The notes under the pieces were generated by a model. It saw only the letters and a list, made by a program, of their open reading frames with translations. It ran no database searches and was not told where the DNA came from. DNA of 54,750 bases from an uncultured SAR116 cluster alpha proteobacterium (GTDB taxonomy: Bacteria; Pseudomonadota; Alphaproteobacteria; Puniceispirillales; Marisalimonadaceae), in NCBI GenBank assembly GCA_902595515.1, contig CACJQK010000010.1:1-54750 (forward strand), written 5' to 3'. Position numbers and translations under genes: made by a program. Of the stretch, positions 35,190-44,442 are shown piece after piece; the stretch's first letter is position 1, and every line of letters starts with the position of its first letter.

Positions 35190-36971
35190 ATGTCAGATAA
35201 AAATTTTAATCCAAAATACAGAAGTCAACAGTGGTTTGATAATCCAACCAACCCTGGCATGACGGCATTGTATCTTGAAAGATCAATGAATTTTGGGCTG
35301 ACACCGGATGAGTTGAGATCTGGAAAACCAATTATTGGAATAGCACAAACCGGATCGGATATATCCCCATGTAATAGGGTTCATCTTAAACTGGCAGAAA
35401 GAGTAAGAGAAGGAATTAGAACAGCAGGTGGTATTGCTTTTGAGTTTCCTGTTCATCCCATTCAAGAAACATTAAAGAGACCTACCGCTGCTGTTGACAG
35501 AAATTTAGCATATTTAGGATTAGTTGAAATTCTTCATGGTTATCCTATTGATGGTGTTGTCCTAATGACCGGTTGTGACAAAACAACTCCAGCTTGTTTA
35601 ATGGCAGCTGCTACTGTAGATCTGCCAGCTATTGTACTAAACGGAGGTCCAATGCTGGATGGATGGCATAATGGAAAGCTTGCTGGTTCGGGAACAGCTG
35701 TTTGGGATAGTAGAGTTGAGTTAGCAGCTGGCAGAATAGATTATGAACAATTCATTGATATTGTTACTAGCTCAGCTCCTTCTGACGGTCATTGTAACAC
35801 TATGGGAACTGCATCTACAATGAATTCATTAGCTGAAGCTCTTGGAATGAGCTTAACTGGAAATGCTAATATTCCAGCACCTTACAGAGAAAGAGGGCAA
35901 ATGGCATATAAGACAGGTTTAAGAATTGTAGATATGGTCAAGGATGATTTAACTCCTTCTATGATTATGACTAGAGAGTCTTTTGAGAATGCAATCATTG
36001 TAAATTCTGCCATTGGTGGATCAACTAACGCTCAATGGCATATTACTGCAATAGCAAGGCATGTTGGTGTAGAATTAGAAACAGCTGCATGGCAAAATGT
36101 TGGTTATGACATTCCTTTGATGGCTAATATACAACCGGCAGGCGAGTACCTATGTGAAAGCTATCACAGAGCAGGTGGGACAGCTGCTATAATGTCAGAG
36201 CTCCTTGAAAATTTAAAGCTTCATGGGAATGTAATGACCGTCACAGGAAAAAAAATGTCTGAAAATTTGAAAGGAATCAAGATTAAGGACGAAAAGGTTA
36301 TTACTCCTTTTAAAAAACCTATGAAACAAAAAGCAGGCTTTATAGTACTTAAAGGAAATCTATTTGACTCTGCAATAATGAAAACCTCAGTTATTTCAAA
36401 AGAATTCAAAGATAAATTTTTATCACGTCCAGGAAAAGAAGGTGTTCTAGAAGGTAGAGCTATAGTCTTTGAAGGATCTGAAGATTATCATGACAGGCTT
36501 AATGACAAAAGTTTAAATATGGATGAAAATTCTATATTAGTTATTAGAGGTGCAGGTCCTGTTGGCTGGCCTGGATCAGCTGAAGTTGTAAATATGCAAC
36601 CATCAGATGAGTTAATTAAGCAAGGAATAACAGAATTACCATGTATAGGTGATGGAAGGCAATCAGGAACCTCAGGAAGTCCATCAATACTTAATGCTTC
36701 ACCTGAGAGTGCGACTGGAGGCGGATTAGCTTGGTTGAGGACAGGTGACACTGTCGTAATTGATTTGAATAATTATACAGCTAACATGCTTGTAAGTGAT
36801 GAAGAAATTAAGCTCAGGAAAAAAGATGGTGTTCCGCCTTATCCTGAAAGTCAAACTCCTTGGCAAGAAATTCAAAGAAATTTAGTAGGTGAACTTTCTG
36901 ACGGAGCTGTACTAGAGAATGCTGTCAAATTTCAGAAGGTAAGAAAAAAATTACCAAGGGATAATCATTAA
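35190..36971 (+). CDS. IlvD/Edd-family sugar-acid dehydratase (L-arabinonate/D-xylonate type)
   Basis: A 593-aa [2Fe-2S] dehydratase. Cluster cysteines fit Cys61 (SPCNR), Cys129 (GCDKTTPAC, with Lys131) and Cys202 (DGHCNTMG), the pattern of L-arabinonate dehydratase. Openings RSQQWFDNP and [11 protein letters not shown] and the motif FPVHPIQET also match the arabinonate/xylonate dehydratase subgroup rather than IlvD or Edd. Product: a 2-keto-3-deoxypentonate or related acid. TTG at 35160 would extend it, but GGGAG just before ATG 35190 sets the start. Followed after 4 nt by an ltnD-like gene, so the two are one operon. Confidence 0.88.
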   Translation: MSDKNFNPKYRSQQWFDNPTNPGMTALYLERSMNFGLTPDELRSGKPIIGIAQTGSDISPCNRVHLKLAERVREGIRTAGGIAFEFPVHPIQETLKRPTAAVDRNLAYLGLVEILHGYPIDGVVLMTGCDKTTPACLMAAATVDLPAIVLNGGPMLDGWHNGKLAGSGTAVWDSRVELAAGRIDYEQFIDIVTSSAPSDGHCNTMGTASTMNSLAEALGMSLTGNANIPAPYRERGQMAYKTGLRIVDMVKDDLTPSMIMTRESFENAIIVNSAIGGSTNAQWHITAIARHVGVELETAAWQNVGYDIPLMANIQPAGEYLCESYHRAGGTAAIMSELLENLKLHGNVMTVTGKKMSENLKGIKIKDEKVITPFKKPMKQKAGFIVLKGNLFDSAIMKTSVISKEFKDKFLSRPGKEGVLEGRAIVFEGSEDYHDRLNDKSLNMDENSILVIRGAGPVGWPGSAEVVNMQPSDELIKQGITELPCIGDGRQSGTSGSPSILNASPESATGGGLAWLRTGDTVVIDLNNYTANMLVSDEEIKLRKKDGVPPYPESQTPWQEIQRNLVGELSDGAVLENAVKFQKVRKKLPRDNH

Positions 36972-36975
36972 AATA

Positions 36976-37869
36976 ATGACAGAAAATAAAAATATTCTAG
37001 TAATTGGTCTAGGCTCAATGGGTTATGGGATAGCAAAATCGCTCATGCGTGCAGGGTATAAAGTTTATGGTCAAGATAAAAATCCAGACCAACAAAAAAA
37101 ATTTTTTCAAGATGGAGGTTTTAAAGGTAAGGTTCCATACGACCAATTAGAAGCAGTAGTAATAGTTGTCTTAAATGAAAAGCAAACTCGTGAGATTATT
37201 TTTGGTAAGGAGGGGATTTCCAATAAATTAAAAAATAATACATTGATAATGGTATGCACTACTGTTTCTCCAGATTTTGCAAAAGAAATGGATAACAAGT
37301 GCGCTAAAAAAGGACTTTTATATCTAGATGCACCTATCTCTGGTGGATCAAAAAAATCATTAGAAGGCAAATTGTCTTATATGATTTCTGGAAGTCAAAA
37401 AGCTCTGCAAAAAGCCAAGCCACTGTTAGATTCAACCTCTGAAAAGGTTTTTAAATTTGGCCAATCTGTCGGAGCTGGGTCTGCAATGAAGGCAGTTAAT
37501 CAAATGCTCGCAGGTATTCATATTTCAGCAATGGCAGAAGCAATAACATTTGGAATAACTCAAGGCATAGACCCTAAGAAATTTTTAGAGGTCATCTCTG
37601 AGTGTGCCGGAACATCCTGGATGCTTGAGAATAGAGCTCCACATATTATAAATGATGATTATTCACCAAAATCATCGATAAATATATGGCCAAAAGATCT
37701 AGGGATTGTTCTGGATATAGCAAAAAAATCAAATTTTTCTGCACCTTTAACTGCAACAGCAATGCAACAATTTCTTGCAGCTGCTGGTATTGGTTTGGGG
37801 CACGAAGATGATGCTGCTGTAGCTAAAATTTATGCTCGTAATGCAGGAATCGAATTAACTAAGTATTAA
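36976..37869 (+). CDS. ltnD: L-threonate dehydrogenase-like beta-hydroxyacid dehydrogenase
   Basis: A 297-aa NAD-dependent dehydrogenase of the 3-hydroxyisobutyrate family with GLGSMGYG at 11-18, DAPISGG at 118-124 and catalytic Lys172 (SAMKAVNQ). The C-terminal stretch INIWPKDLGIVLDIA followed by GLGHEDDAAVAKIY fits LtnD, which oxidises L-threonate to 2-oxo-tetronate. OtnI and OtnC homologues for the next steps are at 45-46.5 kb. Immediate partner is the arabinonate-type dehydratase (4 nt gap), so another sugar-acid or tartronate semialdehyde substrate is possible. Confidence 0.8.
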   Translation: MTENKNILVIGLGSMGYGIAKSLMRAGYKVYGQDKNPDQQKKFFQDGGFKGKVPYDQLEAVVIVVLNEKQTREIIFGKEGISNKLKNNTLIMVCTTVSPDFAKEMDNKCAKKGLLYLDAPISGGSKKSLEGKLSYMISGSQKALQKAKPLLDSTSEKVFKFGQSVGAGSAMKAVNQMLAGIHISAMAEAITFGITQGIDPKKFLEVISECAGTSWMLENRAPHIINDDYSPKSSINIWPKDLGIVLDIAKKSNFSAPLTATAMQQFLAAAGIGLGHEDDAAVAKIYARNAGIELTKY

Positions 37870-37871
37870 AT

Positions 37872-37905
37872 ATCTCCCTAATTTACTTCTGAAATTAGAG
37901 ATTTT
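37872..37905 (+). terminator. terminator after the dehydratase-ltnD operon
   Basis: Arms CTAATTT (37878-37884) and AAATTAG (37892-37898) with a 7-nt loop, extended by ATCT/AGAT around a two-base bulge, then a TTTT tail. It ends the plus-strand operon and overlaps the last codons and stop of the convergent hydroxyacid dehydrogenase, so it may serve both strands. Confidence 0.5.
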
Positions 37906-38813
37906 CCTTCGAAGTAATTTATTATGTTATCAAATACAAGCTGACCCATTGCATTTCTAGTCTCAACTGTGCCAGACGCAATATGAGGTAACAAAACTGT
38001 ATTTTTCAGTTTCATTAATTTTTCAGGGATATTTGGTTCATTTGTATAAACATCTAATCCGGCAGCCAATATCAAATTATTTTCTAGACAATGTATTAAT
38101 TCATCTTGATCGATAACCGAACCCCTAGCTACATTGATAAGTACGCCATTTTCTCCAAGATTATTTAGAACATCTTTATTAATTAACTTTTCTGTTTCTT
38201 TTCCACCAGGTGTAATTATACAAAGTGTATCAACTTCTTTTGCTAATTCTTTCAAATCGCTGTAAAATCTATACTTAACATCTTTTTTATTTCTTGAATG
38301 ATACGAAATTTCACAATTAAACGCTTCTGCCCTTTTAGCTATAGCTTTACCAATTCTTCCCATTCCAACTATTCCTAGCTTGGTTCCTGTAAACTTTTTA
38401 GTTAGTGGAAAATCTCCCTCAATCCATTTGTTGTTTCTTGCAAAACTGTCAGCTTCAACGATTTTTTTGTAAACACATAGCATTAATGCGATAGCTGTAT
38501 CAGCTACTTCATCATTAAGAACTTCTGGTGTATTGGTGACTTTTATTGCTAAACTTTTAGCAAAATTAACATCAATAGCATCATACCCTACACCATAACA
38601 CGCTATAATTTTTAGATTAGGCATACTTTTCATTAAATCAGGGGTAATTTTATAACCTCCCATGACTGCTATTGCGTCAATATCTTCTCTAACTTTAAAT
38701 AAATAATTATCTTCATCTTTTTGTTTCCATAACTTATGTGTGTTAAAGTTTTGATCAGCAAGCGAAACAAAATATTCTGGCATTTCGGTCATTATTAGTA
38801 AGTTTTTTTTCAT
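37878..38813 (-). CDS. D-isomer-specific 2-hydroxyacid dehydrogenase
   Basis: A 311-aa NAD(P)-dependent dehydrogenase of the GhrB/hydroxypyruvate reductase type. Rossmann motif GMGRIG at 150-155; catalytic Arg230 (NVARGS), Glu259 (TNEP) and His277 (PHIASGT). Such enzymes reduce glyoxylate, hydroxypyruvate or sugar-derived 2-oxo acids, or oxidise D-hydroxyacids. It begins 13 nt after kdgK and is presumably co-transcribed, suggesting a role in handling 2-oxo acids from sugar-acid catabolism. Confidence 0.88.
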   Translation of the reverse strand: MKKNLLIMTEMPEYFVSLADQNFNTHKLWKQKDEDNYLFKVREDIDAIAVMGGYKITPDLMKSMPNLKIIACYGVGYDAIDVNFAKSLAIKVTNTPEVLNDEVADTAIALMLCVYKKIVEADSFARNNKWIEGDFPLTKKFTGTKLGIVGMGRIGKAIAKRAEAFNCEISYHSRNKKDVKYRFYSDLKELAKEVDTLCIITPGGKETEKLINKDVLNNLGENGVLINVARGSVIDQDELIHCLENNLILAAGLDVYTNEPNIPEKLMKLKNTVLLPHIASGTVETRNAMGQLVFDNIINYFEGKSLISEVN

Positions 38814-38826
38814 TCAAAATATCCCT

Positions 38827-39762
38827 TTATATACTTAATTTAGGCATCTGATTTTTTTTGATAATCGCCCCTTTATATTTGATTACTTCTCTGGTGACAG
38901 CATGAGATTTTAATATAATTTCTTCAATACTAGTATTTTTACCATTGTTCATCAATGCCAAGAATGAGCCGTTGAAAGCATCTCCTGCAGCAGTTGTATC
39001 TACAACCTCGCCATGCGGAACAGTGATGGTTTTTATATCTTGATCAAGGTTTTTAAATATGACTGAATTTTTATATCTCAATAAAATCAGATTTTTTTCA
39101 TTATTCAATAGATTAAATATTTCATTTGGTTTTTTAATCTTAAATAGAACTTTAACATCATCATAAGAGACAAAATTAATATTTACATAATTATTAATTT
39201 CTATAAATAGTGATTGCGATCTATTTTTGTCATAATGTAGTTGATGTCTAAAATTAAAATCAAAAGCACAAACATCAGCTGTAGCTCCAACCTTAATTAG
39301 TTTTTGTTTTTGATTTTCATCAAGTATGCCAGCAGAAATACCGGAGTAATAAAAAATGTCTGAGTTGCTTATATTATCTAAGAGATGCTTTCCTTTTAAT
39401 CCTAAAAAAATATTTTTAGATGGTGATTGATCTCTCCAATAGGAAAAGCTTCGTTCTCCTTTTTCATTGATTTCAATAGAATATAATCCTGGCGGATTTT
39501 TTCCATCTGTCCTAATAAGATCACAATTAAGTTTTTCAATTTTGAATCTCTCCATCATTTTCTTAGAAAAACTATCTTTTGAAAGAGCTGTGCAGTAAAA
39601 AGTATTGGTTTCCTTATTTGTTAATCGTGAAAAATAAATTGCAGAATTATAAGTATCACCTCCAAAATTAACCTCCATCAGTGAATTTGAATTTCCTAAA
39701 GAGGATATATCACCGTTTAGCTCAATCATGCATTCCCCTAAAAAGATAGCTTTTTTCTGCAT
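38827..39762 (-). CDS. kdgK: 2-keto-3-deoxygluconate kinase
   Basis: A 311-aa PfkB-family kinase. It opens with FLGECMIEL and has VNFGGDTYNSAIYFSR and GLYSIEINEKGERSFSYWR, strings typical of KDG kinase; the PfkB signature DTTAAGDAFNGSF places the catalytic base at Asp261. It would phosphorylate KDG (from hexuronates or hexonates) to KDPG for Eda. It leads a two-gene operon with a D-2-hydroxyacid dehydrogenase and is divergent from the GlcD-like pair. It is not OtnK, which belongs to the unrelated DUF1537 family. Confidence 0.85.
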   Translation of the reverse strand: MQKKAIFLGECMIELNGDISSLGNSNSLMEVNFGGDTYNSAIYFSRLTNKETNTFYCTALSKDSFSKKMMERFKIEKLNCDLIRTDGKNPPGLYSIEINEKGERSFSYWRDQSPSKNIFLGLKGKHLLDNISNSDIFYYSGISAGILDENQKQKLIKVGATADVCAFDFNFRHQLHYDKNRSQSLFIEINNYVNINFVSYDDVKVLFKIKKPNEIFNLLNNEKNLILLRYKNSVIFKNLDQDIKTITVPHGEVVDTTAAGDAFNGSFLALMNNGKNTSIEEIILKSHAVTREVIKYKGAIIKKNQMPKLSI

Positions 39763-39802
39763 TTCATAAGTATCCTTAAGATATAAATTTTATGGTTACT
39801 AT

Positions 39803-39823
39803 AATTATTAAAATGTAATAATT
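39803..39823. promoter_or_regulatory. 8-5-8 inverted repeat between kdgK and the GlcD-like genes
   Basis: AATTATTA and TAATAATT arms separated by AAATG lie in the divergent gap between 39762 and 39888. The length and position suit a shared operator, but the arms are all A/T, so chance symmetry cannot be excluded. Confidence 0.25.
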
Positions 39824-39887
39824 TACTCAATCTTTATTTTAAAATATATTTATTGTAGACTAACTTATGAAAATATGAGGTTTATTG

Positions 39888-41300
39888 GTGACAATCTTAG
39901 ATATAAACAACAACTCATTTTATAATAAATTTGATTATAATGTTGAAAAAGCAATAGATGCATTGAAAAAAGAATTTGGTCAACAATTTTCAATATCTAA
40001 ATCCGTTCGTGAACAACATACTAGCACAACTACAGTTCATACACCTGAACTACCTGATGGTGTTGTTTTTGCATACAGTAAGGAAGATGTTCAAAAAACT
40101 GTCAAAATTTGTCACGAACATGGTTGCCCAATTATTCCCTTTGGTGCAGGTTCTTCTCTGGAGGGGCACCTAAATGCCAATTTTGGTGGGATCTCAATAG
40201 ATATGAACAATCTCAATAATATTATAGAAGTTCACCCTGAAGACTCTACTGTTGTAGTACAACCTGGTGTAACAAGAGAACAACTTAATACATATTTAAG
40301 AGATACAGGTTTGTTTTTTCCTATTGATCCTGGCGCGAATGCTTCAATTGGTGGAATGACATCTACACGAGCTTCTGGAACAAATGCAGTTCGTTATGGT
40401 ACAATGAAAGACAATGTTTTATCTCTTGAAGTTGTTATGCCAAATGGTGAGATAATAAAAACTGCCAGTAGAGCAAGAAAAAGTTCAGCTGGATATGATT
40501 TAACAAGATTAATTGTTGGTTCTGAAGGAACTTTGGGTGTAATTACAGAAATTACTCTTAAACTTTATGGTATACCTGAGGAAATTGGAGCTGGCAGGTG
40601 CACTTTCCCTTCTGTTAAAGATGCAACTGATGCAGTTATCATGACGATACAAGCTGGTATACCAGTTGCTAGAATTGAACTATTAGACATTGCACAAGTT
40701 AAAGCAGTTAATAATTATTCTAAATTGAGTTTACCAGAATCACCCTTGTTGCTTTTAGAGTTTCATGGAAGCAAATCTTCTGTTAAAGAGCAGTCAGAAT
40801 TATTTAACGAGATTTCTAAAGATTTTGGAGGGAATAATTTTAAGTGGAACGCTAATATTGAAGAAAGAAATAAATTATGGAAAGCTAGGCATGATGTTTA
40901 TTATGCCGTAAAAGCATGTAGACCTGAGGCAGATTATATCGCAACAGACGTGTGTGTACCTATTTCAAGACTTTCGGAATGCATTACAGATACCATTGAA
41001 GATATGGAGCAAAATAAATTATTTGGTCCTATAGTTGGTCATGTTGGAGACGGCAATTTTCATGTTCAACTTATGATTGATCCCAAAAACCAGAATGAAA
41101 TTGATGTTGCGAATGGTTTCTTAGAAAGATTAGCTCATAGAGCAATTAGTATGGATGGCACATGTACTGGTGAACACGGTGTAGGGCAGGGTAAAAAACA
41201 GTATCTACTTGAGGAGCTAGGTTCTGCGGTAAATTTTATGAAATTAATTAAGGAAGAATTAGACCCCAAAGGTATTATGAATCCCGGAAAAATTTTGTAG
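39888..41300 (+). CDS. FAD-linked 2-hydroxyacid (D-lactate/glycolate) dehydrogenase, copy 1
   Basis: A 470-aa GlcD/DLD-type flavoprotein: PCMH-type FAD-binding domain (about 50-225, with IIPFGAGSSLEGH and DPGANASIGGM) and a C-terminal FAD-oxidase domain (GHVGDGNFH; TGEHGVGQGKK). It oxidises D-lactate, glycolate or a D-2-hydroxyacid to the 2-oxo acid, passing electrons to quinone or cytochrome. GAGG at 39877-39880 fits the GTG at 39888 better than the TTG one codon before. A close paralogue follows 32 nt downstream. GlcE and GlcF are absent, so D-lactate dehydrogenase is the better guess. Confidence 0.87.
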   Translation: MTILDINNNSFYNKFDYNVEKAIDALKKEFGQQFSISKSVREQHTSTTTVHTPELPDGVVFAYSKEDVQKTVKICHEHGCPIIPFGAGSSLEGHLNANFGGISIDMNNLNNIIEVHPEDSTVVVQPGVTREQLNTYLRDTGLFFPIDPGANASIGGMTSTRASGTNAVRYGTMKDNVLSLEVVMPNGEIIKTASRARKSSAGYDLTRLIVGSEGTLGVITEITLKLYGIPEEIGAGRCTFPSVKDATDAVIMTIQAGIPVARIELLDIAQVKAVNNYSKLSLPESPLLLLEFHGSKSSVKEQSELFNEISKDFGGNNFKWNANIEERNKLWKARHDVYYAVKACRPEADYIATDVCVPISRLSECITDTIEDMEQNKLFGPIVGHVGDGNFHVQLMIDPKNQNEIDVANGFLERLAHRAISMDGTCTGEHGVGQGKKQYLLEELGSAVNFMKLIKEELDPKGIMNPGKIL

Positions 41301-41332
41301 AAATAAAATCAAATATTTTAGAGGCATTAAAT

Positions 41333-42745
41333 ATGGATGGCAATACTTCAATTTGGTCTTCAGTTAATTATGATCCTGTAAGTATCAAGTTATGCGTAAA
41401 AAAGTTAAAAGAAGAATTTGGACAGCAATTTTCAGATAGTCAGAGTATTTTAGAACAACACACTCATACAATGACAATACATGAATCTGAATTACCAAAT
41501 GGTGTTGTATTTGTTGAAACAAAAGAGGATGTTCAAAAAGTTGTAAATATTTGTAAAGAATTTAAGTGCCCAATTATACCATTTGGTGTTGGTTCTTCCT
41601 TCGAAGGGCATCTCAATGCACCTTTTGGTGGAATTTCTATTGATATGAATAATATGAACAAAATATTGAAGGTATATCAAGATGACCTTCTAGTTGTTGT
41701 TCAACCAGGTGTAACAAGAGAGCAGCTTAATACATACCTGAGAGACACAGGTTTATTTTTTCCAATTGATCCAGGGGCAAATGCCTCAATAGGTGGAATG
41801 ACTGCTACACGAGCCTCAGGAACAAATGCGGTTCGTTATGGTACAATGAAAGACAATGTCATAGCTTTGGAAGTTGTTACTCCAGACGGTCAGATAATTA
41901 AAACTGCAAATAAGGCAAGGAAAAGTTCTGCTGGATATGACTTAACAAGGCTAATGGTTGGATCTGAAGGGACTTTGGGTATAACGACAGAAATTACTCT
42001 CAAACTCTATGGTATCCCAGAAGTTATAGCTGGTGGAAGAGTAAGTTTCCCAACAGTAAAAAATGCAACTGATGCGGTTATTATGACTATTCAAGCTGGT
42101 ATCCCTGTTGCTAGAATAGAATTTATGGATACAGCACAGGTAAAGGCTGTTAATAATTATTCCAAAACAAATCTTCCTGAAGCTCCATTGTTGTTGGTAG
42201 AATTTCATGGAAGTCAATCATCTGTTGATGAACAGTCGGAGTTATTTGGAGAGATATCATCTGATTTTGGAGGTAAAGATTTTGAATGGACTTCTAACAA
42301 TGAGGACAGAAATAAATTATGGAAAGCAAGGCATGATGTGTATTGGTCATGTAGAGCTGTAAGGCCAGAGGCAGAACTTTATTCTACGGATGTCTGCGTG
42401 CCTATTTCAAAATTATCGGATTGCATCACAGAAACTATTGAGGATATGGAACAAAATGAATTAATAGGTCCAATAGTAAGTCACGCTGGAGATGGAAATT
42501 TTCACGTTGCATTATTAATCGATAAAAATAACAAAAATGAGTTAGATAAGTTAGATGAATTTTTAGTAAGAATATCTGAGAGAGCTATAAGAATGGATGG
42601 CACATGCACAGGTGAACATGGAGTTGGCCAAGGTAAAAGAAAATATATGCTTAAAGAATTAGGTAATGCTGTAAATGTTATGAAAAGTGTAAAAGAGGCT
42701 TTTGATCCTCATAAAATAATGAACCCAGGAAAACTTTTCCTATAA
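41333..42745 (+). CDS. FAD-linked 2-hydroxyacid (D-lactate/glycolate) dehydrogenase, copy 2
   Basis: A 470-aa tandem paralogue of the preceding gene, near-identical over long stretches (for example 29 identical bases at 41831-41859 and 40389-40417). Same domains: FAD-binding (VGSSFEGH, DPGANASIGGM) and C-terminal oxidase (SHAGDGNFH, TGEHGVGQGKR). It diverges most at the N-terminus and in active-site-proximal strings such as SCRAVRPEAELYSTD against AVKACRPEADYIATD, so the pair may have split substrates or stereochemistry. It is followed by a LysE-type exporter. Confidence 0.87.
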   Translation: MDGNTSIWSSVNYDPVSIKLCVKKLKEEFGQQFSDSQSILEQHTHTMTIHESELPNGVVFVETKEDVQKVVNICKEFKCPIIPFGVGSSFEGHLNAPFGGISIDMNNMNKILKVYQDDLLVVVQPGVTREQLNTYLRDTGLFFPIDPGANASIGGMTATRASGTNAVRYGTMKDNVIALEVVTPDGQIIKTANKARKSSAGYDLTRLMVGSEGTLGITTEITLKLYGIPEVIAGGRVSFPTVKNATDAVIMTIQAGIPVARIEFMDTAQVKAVNNYSKTNLPEAPLLLVEFHGSQSSVDEQSELFGEISSDFGGKDFEWTSNNEDRNKLWKARHDVYWSCRAVRPEAELYSTDVCVPISKLSDCITETIEDMEQNELIGPIVSHAGDGNFHVALLIDKNNKNELDKLDEFLVRISERAIRMDGTCTGEHGVGQGKRKYMLKELGNAVNVMKSVKEAFDPHKIMNPGKLFL

Positions 42746-42803
42746 TATTGCATTAACATCATTCATATTATGGTTAACAGGTTATTTTTCATTAAGTTCA
42801 AGG

Positions 42804-42821
42804 TGTAGAGTATCTTCTACA
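42804..42821 (+). other. hairpin between the second dehydrogenase and the LysE gene
   Basis: TGTAGA and TCTACA arms with a 6-nt loop sit 7 bases before the LysE start codon at 42829, where no Shine-Dalgarno is visible. It may be a weak terminator of the dehydrogenase pair, an RNA-processing site, or a modulator of exporter translation. Confidence 0.25.
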
Positions 42822-42828
42822 AGTTCAG

Positions 42829-43431
42829 ATGATTACATATATAATTATTAGTTTTTTAATGATGGTTACTCCTGGCCCAGGTGTATTATCATTAGCTGGT
42901 GTTGGTGCAGGCTTTGGTTGGAAAGTTGGTATGATGTATCTCATTGGTTTATTTTTTGGAACTAATGGAGTTGCACTATTAGTAGTTTTAGGCTTCAAAC
43001 AATTTTTATTTGAGATTGATGGTGTTGAAATTACTTTTTTGCTTCTTTCTTTATCTTATTTATCTTTTCTATCTTGGCGAATAGCTACGTCTGACAACAA
43101 AACTGGGTTTAAGCAGAGTTTTAAAGCACCTAGATTGTATGAAGGTATTTTTTTACAATTTGTTAATCCTAAAGCTTATGTTGTGCAAGGTCATTTGTTT
43201 GTAGTTTTATCTCTTGGACTGGCGTCATTCAACACTGAAATTATTGTAAAATTTATTATTGTTAATTCTATTTGGATACCAATACATTTATTATGGCTTT
43301 GGTTAGGAATAAGTTTAAAGAAATGGTCATTAGGTGTTAATAAACAAATTTGGGTAAATAGGGGAATGGGCCTAGCTTTGTTTGCAGTTGTTGTCCTTTC
43401 CGCTTTCATGGAATTAAATTCAGAGATATAA
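42829..43431 (+). CDS. LysE/RhtB-family exporter
   Basis: A 200-aa inner-membrane protein with about six hydrophobic segments and the family N-terminal motif TPGPGVLSLAGVGAGFG. LysE/RhtB proteins export basic or neutral amino acids and related small molecules. It lies 83 nt after the second dehydrogenase gene. Co-transcription is possible but the hairpin between them may separate expression. The exported compound is unknown. Confidence 0.85.
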   Translation: MITYIIISFLMMVTPGPGVLSLAGVGAGFGWKVGMMYLIGLFFGTNGVALLVVLGFKQFLFEIDGVEITFLLLSLSYLSFLSWRIATSDNKTGFKQSFKAPRLYEGIFLQFVNPKAYVVQGHLFVVLSLGLASFNTEIIVKFIIVNSIWIPIHLLWLWLGISLKKWSLGVNKQIWVNRGMGLALFAVVVLSAFMELNSEI

Positions 43432-43663
43432 AATGATCAAATATTAATCATTCACTAATTTGGTAAATTTTTTATGCTCAAATTTTTGGCAAATATATTC
43501 TTTGTTTTTTGATTTTTTAAACAAATAATGACTTATTCAACGATTCGACATAAAAATTACATGTTCAATAAACTCCCCCGTTTAATTGTACTCAAAACTA
43601 ATACATTCCTCCCTAGTGATTAGTTTAAATTAGGTGCAGAGGATCTCCTTAAAATCCTCACTA
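43432..43663. other. 232-nt gap between convergent genes, with two hairpins
   Basis: AATGAT/ATCATT (43432-43452, 9-nt loop) directly follows the LysE stop, and GAGGAT/ATCCTC (43639-43659, 9-nt loop) follows the minus-strand SDR stop. Both are placed like terminators, but neither has a clean T-run. No credible gene is visible between them. Confidence 0.35.
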
Positions 43664-44398
43664 TTAATATGTAGCTCTACCTCCTGATATGTCAAAAACA
43701 CCAGCTGTGGTAAAACTATTCTCCTTACTTCCTAAAAATGAAATTAAAGAAGCAATCTCATCGACGGTTACGAATCTTTTTCTTGGTATTTTAGACAGCA
43801 TATAATCAATAAATTCTTGTGATACTTGATCAAGTATTCTTGTTTTTGCCGTTGCAGGAGTAATACAATTAACTGCAATATCTTGATCAGCCGTTTCTTT
43901 TCCAAGAGATTTAGTTAATCCAATAACAGCAGCCTTTGATGCTGAGTAAGCAGGAGCATTAGGGTTACCTTCTTTTCCGGCAATAGATGCTATATTAATA
44001 ATTCTACCATATCCGTTTTCTCGCATAGTTTTAACAACATATTTGTTGCAATAAAACACACCATTAACATTTACGTTGAAAACTTTTGACCACTCTTCAA
44101 CTGGATAATCCCATGTTGAAAAGGTCGGACCTGCTATACCTGCACTACAAACTAATATGTCAATTTTTTTTAGCTGGTTAATTGTTTCAGCCGTAGCTTG
44201 TTCTACAACTTTATCATCAGTTTGATCAACTTCTAAAAAATGGCAATTAAGTTCTTTTGCAGCGTCCATACCCAACTTTTTATCAATATCCCAAATCATA
44301 ACTTCACAGCCATCATTAATAAATCTTTTTGCAGTTGCTAGTCCAATCCCTTGAGCTCCACCAGTAATAACTGCAGTTTGTCCATTAAAATTAGCCAT
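43664..44398 (-). CDS. SDR-family 3-oxoacyl-ACP reductase-like dehydrogenase
   Basis: A 244-aa FabG-like SDR with complete motifs: TGGAQGIG at 12-19, catalytic Ser138, Tyr151 and Lys155 (YSASK), and a normal C-terminal ISGG. Real FabG is usually in a fatty-acid cluster; isolated copies like this usually oxidise or reduce sugars, polyols or hydroxyacids. GTG at 44404 would add two residues, but GGGGG upstream suits ATG 44398. It is divergent from the DUF2938-otnC-otnI operon and shares the structured intergenic region, so it may belong to the same pathway. Confidence 0.87.
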   Translation of the reverse strand: MANFNGQTAVITGGAQGIGLATAKRFINDGCEVMIWDIDKKLGMDAAKELNCHFLEVDQTDDKVVEQATAETINQLKKIDILVCSAGIAGPTFSTWDYPVEEWSKVFNVNVNGVFYCNKYVVKTMRENGYGRIINIASIAGKEGNPNAPAYSASKAAVIGLTKSLGKETADQDIAVNCITPATAKTRILDQVSQEFIDYMLSKIPRKRFVTVDEIASLISFLGSKENSFTTAGVFDISGGRATY

Positions 44399-44442
44399 AA
44401 ACACCCCCTGTATTTGATTTGGTTGAATTATAAGAATATATT

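Noticed and set aside
38827-39762. Could the PfkB kinase be the missing OtnK
   Set aside because: OtnK is a DUF1537 protein; this one carries clear KDG-kinase strings, so it is better explained as kdgK.
43432-43663. Possible small gene or tRNA in the convergent gap
   Set aside because: No frame longer than about a dozen codons with a ribosome site, and no cloverleaf or T-loop sequence seen.
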